Of a DNA stretch of 64,000 bases, positions 58,759 through 64,000 are shown piece by piece (position 1 is the stretch's first letter; each line of letters starts with the position of its first letter). The translations under genes and the position numbers were made by a program. The stretch covers positions 62,001 to 126,000 of the forward strand of contig NZ_JMKT01000017.1 of NCBI RefSeq assembly GCF_000686525.1, read 5' to 3'. The notes beneath the pieces were generated by a model, which was not told the origin of the DNA, searched no databases, and was given only the letters and a program-made list of their open reading frames with translations. This stretch comes from Desulfonatronovibrio hydrogenovorans DSM 9292. Its GTDB lineage: Bacteria > Desulfobacterota > Desulfovibrionia > Desulfovibrionales > Desulfonatronovibrionaceae.

Positions 58759-60879
58759 TCAAGGTTTGCTGTCTGCGGCCTGGTCCAGTACAAAATCCAC
58801 TTCCAGCCGGTCCAGATTCACATCCTGGAGCACCACCTCCACTTTCTGGCCCAGATAAAACCTCTTGCCGGTGCGCTTGCCCAGCAGGTCCTGTTTTTCC
58901 GGCCGGAAGACATAATAATCATCGCTCATATTGGACAGCCTGACCATGCCCTCGGCCAGGACATCCTCCAGTTCCACCCAGAATCCGAAATCAGCCAGGG
59001 AAGATATGACCCCGGTAAATCCCTGGCCGATCCTGGGTCGAATGGACAGGATAGTGGCCCTTTTCAGGATCTCCCGTTCAGCATTCATGGCCACCCGTTC
59101 CAGGGAACTTAAGGATTCAGCCACCTTTTTCATGCTCTTGAGTCTGGGCTTGACCAGGGTCTCCTGGTCCAGGGCGTTTTTCAGGGCCCTGTGCACCACC
59201 AGATCAGCATAGCGCCTGATGGGCGAAGTAAAATGGCAGTAAGATCTTGAAGCCAAGCCGAAATGGCCCTCATTTTCCGGGGAATACCTGGCCTGCATCA
59301 TGGACCGGAGTACCAGCCGGCTGACCAGAAATTCCAGGTCAAAATCCCTGGAAACATCAATCAGCCTCTGCAGGCTCCTGGGGTCGCGCTCCTTGGGCAG
59401 CTTGGGTCCCAGGTCAGTGTTGGTCAGAAGCTTGAACAGGGAGTCCAGCTTGTCCTTGTCTGCAGGAGGGTGGACCCGGTACAGGAAAAGAGATTTTTTT
59501 TCCTCCAGAAATTCAGCCACAGCCTCGTTGGCAGCCAGCATGAATTCCTCAATGAGCTGGTGGGCGAAGTTCCTGGTCCTGGCCTTGATCTCCAGACCCC
59601 CGTCCAGGATGTTCAGCAGGACCTCTGGTTCCGGCAGGTCAAAGTCTATGCTTCCCCGTTTCTGCCGAAGCTTGAGCAGTTTCCTGGCCAGGATATCCGC
59701 CTTTTTGAGCATGGCCAGGACTGGTTCAAGCTCTTTTATGGTTTCTGGTTCTTCCAGGTACAGGGCTGCATTGACCTGGGCATAGGTCAGCCTTTTCTTG
59801 CTTCTGATCACTGCCGGATAAAAGGAAGCCTTGTGCCTGACCCCATTGGCATTAAAATGCATCTGGGCCACCATGACCAGCCTGGGCACATCCGGATTCA
59901 GACTGCACAGGCCGTTGGACAGACTTTCCGGAAACATGGGTTCCACAGACAGGGGAAAGTAGTATGAATTCCCCCTGGCCAGGGCCTCCTGGTCCAGCCT
60001 GGAGCCTGGATGGACGTAATGGGATACGTCGGCTATGGCCACATACAGGATGAACCCCTGGTTATCAGGCTCCACCAGGATTGCATCGTCAAAGTCTTTG
60101 GCCTGGGCTCCGTCAATGGTCACAAATTCTTTGGAACTCAGATCCCTGCGGCCCTTGAAGTCTTTCTTACCTGGTTCGCCGGGCAGGTTTTGGGCCTCTT
60201 TGAGTACACTGGCTGGAAATTCCCCCGGGACCTTGTGGTTGAGCTTGACGATCTCCTCCTGGACCTCAAGGGTATGTTCGTGGCCCATGATCCTGGAGAC
60301 CCTGGCCGACCACAGCCCTGCTTCCAGCTGCTCCATTGGTTCGGCCACCACCATGGTGTCTTTGTCCAGGTCCTGTCCTCCTGTTTCCAGGACCAGGGAA
60401 AAATCAAGCCTGGGATTGGCTGGCCGGGCCAGGACCAGTCCCGGCCCCATGGGTTTGATCACCTTGGCTGGCAGCTGGCTGGTGGCCCGTTCAACCACCC
60501 GGACGATCCGGCCTTCCGGATTCTTTCCCTTTTTCCCGGGCAGGGTGGCCACCAGGATGGTGTCTCCGTGCCAGGCATCCTGAAAATTTTTAGGATGGAT
60601 GAATATATCCCTGCGTCTCTTGTCAAAGGGTATGGCAAAGCCCACCCCGGACCTCTGGACCTCCAGCACGGCCTTTTGCACCGGCAGTTCATCCACCAGA
60701 CACCAGGTCTTCCTGGTCTTGAAGACCCGGCCCTTGGCGGTCAGGGATTTTAAAATATCCCGGGCCCGGCCGGCCTCTTTTTTGCCGAGGTCCAGGCCGT
60801 CCCTGATCTCCCTCAGGCTCAGGGGTTTGTTCATTTTCTTGAAAAACTTAAGTACTGTTTTTTGATCTATTTTCTGCAT
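58759..60879 (-). CDS. rnr: Ribonuclease R
   Basis: A 706-residue exoribonuclease. Domains in order are a helix-turn-helix-like start, a cold-shock domain, RNB (TIDGAQAKDFDDAI at about 250-265, with the Asp catalytic set; FTSPIRRYADLVVHR near the end), and S1. It is shorter than E. coli RNase R (813) and lacks the long Lys-rich tail. It degrades structured RNA and is unrelated to the surrounding LPS genes. Confidence 0.94.
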   Translation of the reverse strand: MQKIDQKTVLKFFKKMNKPLSLREIRDGLDLGKKEAGRARDILKSLTAKGRVFKTRKTWCLVDELPVQKAVLEVQRSGVGFAIPFDKRRRDIFIHPKNFQDAWHGDTILVATLPGKKGKNPEGRIVRVVERATSQLPAKVIKPMGPGLVLARPANPRLDFSLVLETGGQDLDKDTMVVAEPMEQLEAGLWSARVSRIMGHEHTLEVQEEIVKLNHKVPGEFPASVLKEAQNLPGEPGKKDFKGRRDLSSKEFVTIDGAQAKDFDDAILVEPDNQGFILYVAIADVSHYVHPGSRLDQEALARGNSYYFPLSVEPMFPESLSNGLCSLNPDVPRLVMVAQMHFNANGVRHKASFYPAVIRSKKRLTYAQVNAALYLEEPETIKELEPVLAMLKKADILARKLLKLRQKRGSIDFDLPEPEVLLNILDGGLEIKARTRNFAHQLIEEFMLAANEAVAEFLEEKKSLFLYRVHPPADKDKLDSLFKLLTNTDLGPKLPKERDPRSLQRLIDVSRDFDLEFLVSRLVLRSMMQARYSPENEGHFGLASRSYCHFTSPIRRYADLVVHRALKNALDQETLVKPRLKSMKKVAESLSSLERVAMNAEREILKRATILSIRPRIGQGFTGVISSLADFGFWVELEDVLAEGMVRLSNMSDDYYVFRPEKQDLLGKRTGKRFYLGQKVEVVLQDVNLDRLEVDFVLDQAADSKP

Positions 60880-61153
60880 TTTTTTTCTCAGTTAAATTGT
60901 TTGGGCCGGAAAAATATACTTTATCCCTGGCCTTTTTCCCCTCCAGAGCAGGGAGCACCTTAAGCAGTATCTCATTAAACTTGTTTAGAACTGCTGCTTA
61001 ACTGTCCAGCGCATGGGGACCACTCACTTCTTACCTGCGGCGACCCTGGTTATAAGCAATTGATATTCTTTGCTTTTTGACCTTACTGGTTTTCGCTGAT
61101 TAAAAGTCATTCTGATAGCAACCTAAAATAAAAGTCCAGGTTGTCTATGGACT

Positions 61154-62215
61154 TCAATTGCCGGGTTGATAATCTGTGAGGTACGCTAATGCCAGGAGCA
61201 TCCTTTTTTCCAGTTCTTCTGCCCCTTCAACCATTCGCACCCCGGCCCTGGCCTCCCAGATATTCAACCCGGCAACAGGCCCCAGTTTTACCGCATCCTT
61301 GGAAGTACAGATTACATCTCTGACCCCGGCCTGCCCGGCCATGGCTGTTATGGCCTTGATGGACTGGGCGCCAAAGGGGTGGTGGTCGGCAAAGGGCAGA
61401 TGTCCTCGCGGTCCATAGCCCAGAAAAGAACTTATGGATAAGACCACTTTTCCGGGATTGGCCACCCCGGTAACCAGCAGGTAAGGCCTGTTGTCCAGTC
61501 CATGAACCGGTTGATCCTGATCAAGCCTTTTTAATTCCTTGATGCTCAGATCAAAATAACAGACTGGCTTGCCTTGGAGCAAGGGTCTTTTATCCACCAG
61601 ATCTTTGACCCTGGATAGCTCACAGCCCCACAAGTTGACCATGAACAGATCCGCCCTGGCCAGGGCCAGTTCATCCTCCCGCCACCTTCCGGCCGGGACA
61701 ACCCTGTTCCAGCCCTCAGCCAGGTCATGGGGGGTCAGAAGCACCAGATCAGCATCCCTTTGGACCCTGACGTGCTGAAAACCGTCATCCAGGATAAAGA
61801 CATCCGGATCAAGGCGGGACAAAGCCCAGCTGGCCGCCCTGACCCGGTCCGGGTCCACTACCACCCTGGCCCTGGCTGCCAGAGACCTGGCCAGCATAAG
61901 GGGTTCATCCCCGCACACCCCGGGATCATCACCTGGCTCCACCAAGTGGGGAAAAACATTTGTTCCAGCCTTGTAGCCCCTGGTCAGGATGACCGGTTTC
62001 CGGCCAGTGTCTGCCAGCCATGTGCCCAGAAACTGGCACAGCGGGGTCTTGCCGGTCCCGCCCATGGAAATATTGCCCACCGAGATGACCGGCCTGGACA
62101 GCCTGAGCGCTTTTCTGGTCATGGCCTGCTGGCGCATCCGGACTCCCAGGGCGTAAATCCGGCCCAGGGGGTAAAGGATCTTTGCAGTTCTGGAGGAAAA
62201 AAAATCAGCTTTCAT
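61154..62215 (-). CDS. lpxK: Tetraacyldisaccharide 4'-kinase LpxK
   Basis: A 353-residue inner-membrane kinase. It has a P-loop (VGNISMGGTGKTPLCQFLG), LTRGYKAGTN, the catalytic DDGFQHVRVQRD and the closing GVANPGKV. It phosphorylates the lipid A precursor at the 4' position. ATG 62215 is preferred; a TTG directly before it could also serve. The 150 bases upstream hold nothing recognised. Confidence 0.95.
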   Translation of the reverse strand: MKADFFSSRTAKILYPLGRIYALGVRMRQQAMTRKALRLSRPVISVGNISMGGTGKTPLCQFLGTWLADTGRKPVILTRGYKAGTNVFPHLVEPGDDPGVCGDEPLMLARSLAARARVVVDPDRVRAASWALSRLDPDVFILDDGFQHVRVQRDADLVLLTPHDLAEGWNRVVPAGRWREDELALARADLFMVNLWGCELSRVKDLVDKRPLLQGKPVCYFDLSIKELKRLDQDQPVHGLDNRPYLLVTGVANPGKVVLSISSFLGYGPRGHLPFADHHPFGAQSIKAITAMAGQAGVRDVICTSKDAVKLGPVAGLNIWEARAGVRMVEGAEELEKRMLLALAYLTDYQPGN

Positions 62216-62370
62216 CAATTGTCTCAGCTATTGTCCGGATAATCATCCTGGTCTTTTCCCTGGATCCTGAACATATATCCATTTCCAAACAGATACCCGG
62301 CCAGAACTGTTCTGCCTGGTTTAAACCAGGGCCATGCGCCCTTTTCTCCGGTCCAAAGGTCAGAGCCGGC

Positions 62371-63243
62371 TCATCCCCCGCGCATGGGTTTGGTCCAGGC
62401 CACCATCCTGCGCCAGATCCTCCGCCTTTTCCTGGCCAGGTTGGCCACCAGGAGCATCCGGTCCACATCAAAACGCTCTCCGCAGTAAGCTCTGAAAAAA
62501 AAATCCTGCCACTCATCCAGGTCCAGCCGGGCCAGATCCAGGGCCCTGGGTACCAGGGAAAGCTCAGGCCTGATCCTGGCCCGGTTCAGATCAATAACGT
62601 ACAGGCTGTACTTGCCAGGACCGCCTGTAAGCAGAAAATTGCTCAAATTCATGTCCCGGTGCCAGAATCCTGAGTCATGCATTTTAAGGACAAATCCAGC
62701 CAGTTTCTGAAGCACTTCCTCCATCACCCCTGGTCTGGACCAGTTTTCCTTTAAAAAGGCCCGCAGCACCACATGGTGGGGAATTGATTCGCAAATAAAC
62801 GCATTCTTCCAGGTCAGTCCCAATTTTCTGTGCTCAAAAGCAGCCAAAGGTATGGGAGTCAACAAATCATGCTTGACCAGATGGCTGGCAGCCAGATATG
62901 ACTTCAGCGCCTTGGATGTTTTCAACGGATCCAGCACAAAGCTCTGAAAACCCCTTGGCTTAAAAATTTTTATCAACTGGCAGGGCCATGGAAAATCTTT
63001 TTCTGCAAAGAAAGAGCCCTCTGCAACCAGATTTGGTTTTTTTTTGTAGATGGTTGATGAATTTTCCCATCGCCAGGGCCTGTCAAGGATAGTCCGGGCC
63101 ACAGCCAAAAGATCGCTGTGTCCACAGAAAAAAAAGCCTCTGCTTCTGGTTAGCACTGACTCATAAGGCAGCCCGTTTTCAGAACCGGCCCTGACACTTT
63201 GGCCTTGCTGAGAGTCGCAGTTTGATTTGCCAAATGTTTTCAA
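62371..63243 (-). CDS. LPS-type protein-kinase-fold sugar kinase, copy 2
   Basis: A 290-residue Kdo/heptose kinase-like protein. The catalytic loop is WHRDMNLSNFLL and the metal motif VIDLNRAR. LDLARLDLDEWQDFFFRAY is typical. The start is uncertain: the ATG at 63243 overlaps the divergent gene by 10 bases, so a later start is possible. It probably phosphorylates a core sugar. It pairs with the ParB-like gene at its left-hand side (by position, divergent). Confidence 0.75.
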   Translation of the reverse strand: MKTFGKSNCDSQQGQSVRAGSENGLPYESVLTRSRGFFFCGHSDLLAVARTILDRPWRWENSSTIYKKKPNLVAEGSFFAEKDFPWPCQLIKIFKPRGFQSFVLDPLKTSKALKSYLAASHLVKHDLLTPIPLAAFEHRKLGLTWKNAFICESIPHHVVLRAFLKENWSRPGVMEEVLQKLAGFVLKMHDSGFWHRDMNLSNFLLTGGPGKYSLYVIDLNRARIRPELSLVPRALDLARLDLDEWQDFFFRAYCGERFDVDRMLLVANLARKRRRIWRRMVAWTKPMRGG

Positions 63244-64000
63244 CGGACGGCCTCTTATCTTGGAAGCACCATGGCTGTGGTCCTCATGTATTTTCAGTTC
63301 CTGAAAACTGGGACCAGCTTGATACCAACATACACCTTATCTCTACAATAGTGGTTACAAAAAAATACGTCTATTCCAGGCTGGGAACTAAAACAGTGCT
63401 GTGGATCAACCCCAGGACAGTTACCCATCATATCGGCACAAACCGCCCTGTTATCAGGCCTGTTGACAACATAATCAAGAATCTGCTGTTGCCTGCCCCG
63501 TCCCTGGCCAAAACTGTCCGAAAAAAAATACATAATTATGACCCATTTGTCATTCCACGCTTCTTCTTTAAAAAACCAAGAAAAATCAGCTCATTAAAAA
63601 AATTCAAGCTGATTGAAGACCTGGCTGAAAACCGGAACGATCTTGAACAGTCCAAATGGTTCCATGCATTACTCCAGGAAATCAAGACCAGAGGCTTTGC
63701 CAAGCATAAAACCATAATCATGCGGAACCACGAAGACGTATTGTCTTTTTTTTCCAGCTACATTCTGAAGCTGATAGCCAGCATGGAAGCCCAGGGATAC
63801 CTCCCCCAAAAAACTAAAGATGCGGGCACGGCAATTATCGGTCCTGACGGAGAAATTTATAAGAGCTCAGCAGGAAACCATCGGTTTTTTACAGCAGCAA
63901 TCATTGGCACAAGCAAAATACCCCTCCAGGTGGCCGGGGTCCACCAGCAGTGGTATCGCTTGCAGCTTATGAAACATAAAGACCAAACTAAAGCCATACA
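63234..64000 (+). CDS. ParB-like family protein of the LPS region, copy C (3' end outside)
   Basis: The frame is open from the ATG at 63234 to the window end (255 complete codons). It aligns with copy A: NDLEQSKWFHALLQEI against SDLTRSSRFQEL, then AIIGPDGEIYKSSAGNHRF against GIALDRKGHMVKINKGLHRL, and VHQQWYRL against VHRYWW. The N-terminal part is different from copy A. Its start overlaps that of the divergent LPS-type kinase. Confidence 0.7.
   Translation, partial: MFSTDGLLSWKHHGCGPHVFSVPENWDQLDTNIHLISTIVVTKKYVYSRLGTKTVLWINPRTVTHHIGTNRPVIRPVDNIIKNLLLPAPSLAKTVRKKIHNYDPFVIPRFFFKKPRKISSLKKFKLIEDLAENRNDLEQSKWFHALLQEIKTRGFAKHKTIIMRNHEDVLSFFSSYILKLIASMEAQGYLPQKTKDAGTAIIGPDGEIYKSSAGNHRFFTAAIIGTSKIPLQVAGVHQQWYRLQLMKHKDQTKAI

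Noticed and set aside
63294-63533. 79-codon open frame on the minus strand
   Set aside because: Overlapped by the better-supported plus-strand ParB-like gene that runs off the window.
1-64000. CRISPR arrays, tRNA/rRNA genes, transposases, phage genes
   Set aside because: Looked for on both strands; no regular spaced repeats, tRNA-like T-loop motifs or mobile-element proteins were recognised.

Overview
The window looks like a chromosomal segment of a Desulfobacterota (old Deltaproteobacteria) bacterium, most likely a sulfate reducer of the Desulfovibrionales (for example a Desulfonatronovibrio- or Desulfonatronospira-like organism). This is an inference: there is no rRNA gene. It rests on the gene families present (UPF0182, LarB, several sigma-54 activators, tol-pal, LPS genes), a GC content that looks mid-50s by eye, and a probable selenocysteine-using gene. 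The gene density is high, with short intergenic gaps, mostly ATGA-type overlaps and good Shine-Dalgarno sites.

Layout. 1-2.75 kb: a sensor kinase (truncated by the window edge) with its NtrC-type partner. 2.8-9.0 kb: a PRPP-synthetase-like gene, then a metal locus with a Fur-family regulator, two paralogous nicotianamine-synthase-like SAM-dependent proteins flanking a flippase-like membrane protein, and FeoA-FeoB. AAAGTCAA/TTGACTTT inverted repeats sit before the first methyltransferase-like gene and before feoA. 9.2-14.5 kb: UPF0182, a DUF1007-NicO nickel/cobalt pair, and an AEC permease. 14.8-17.1 kb: a stand-alone Tat-exported molybdopterin oxidoreductase. 17.2-22.1 kb (minus): a QseE/QseG/QseF-like kinase-lipoprotein-regulator operon, followed by a methionine sulfoxide reductase A whose catalytic codon is UGA with a hairpin fitting a bacterial SECIS, and an outer-membrane barrel protein.

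22.4-31 kb: a receiver protein, the retropepsin / 7TM-transglutaminase-like / glutamate-ligase-like trio, a small cytochrome c, cutA, an APH-like plus APS-kinase-like pair, miaB, a DUF151 nuclease, a PHP phosphoesterase and a sirtuin. 32-36 kb: tolQ-tolR-tolA-tolB-pal with a strong terminator. 36-45 kb: an uncharacterised Cys-containing protein, a chorismate-mutase-like/EPSP-synthase-like fusion lacking EPSP catalytic residues, aconitase, PpiD, a sigma-54 activator with a degenerate receiver, and larB.

45-64 kb is an envelope/LPS region: an LpxL-type acyltransferase, an O-antigen ligase, several glycosyltransferases, two LPS-type kinases, MsbA, PlsC, RfbA, LpxK (with RNase R inserted), and three members of one poorly known ParB-like family. 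One of these three runs off the right edge. The 47-50.4 kb part is visibly AT-richer and looks acquired.

The best candidates for something new are the Fur/NAS-like/flippase-like/Feo locus with its own palindromes, the probable selenoprotein MsrA, and the ParB-like family linked to LPS kinases. No rRNA, tRNA, CRISPR array, transposase or phage gene was seen.
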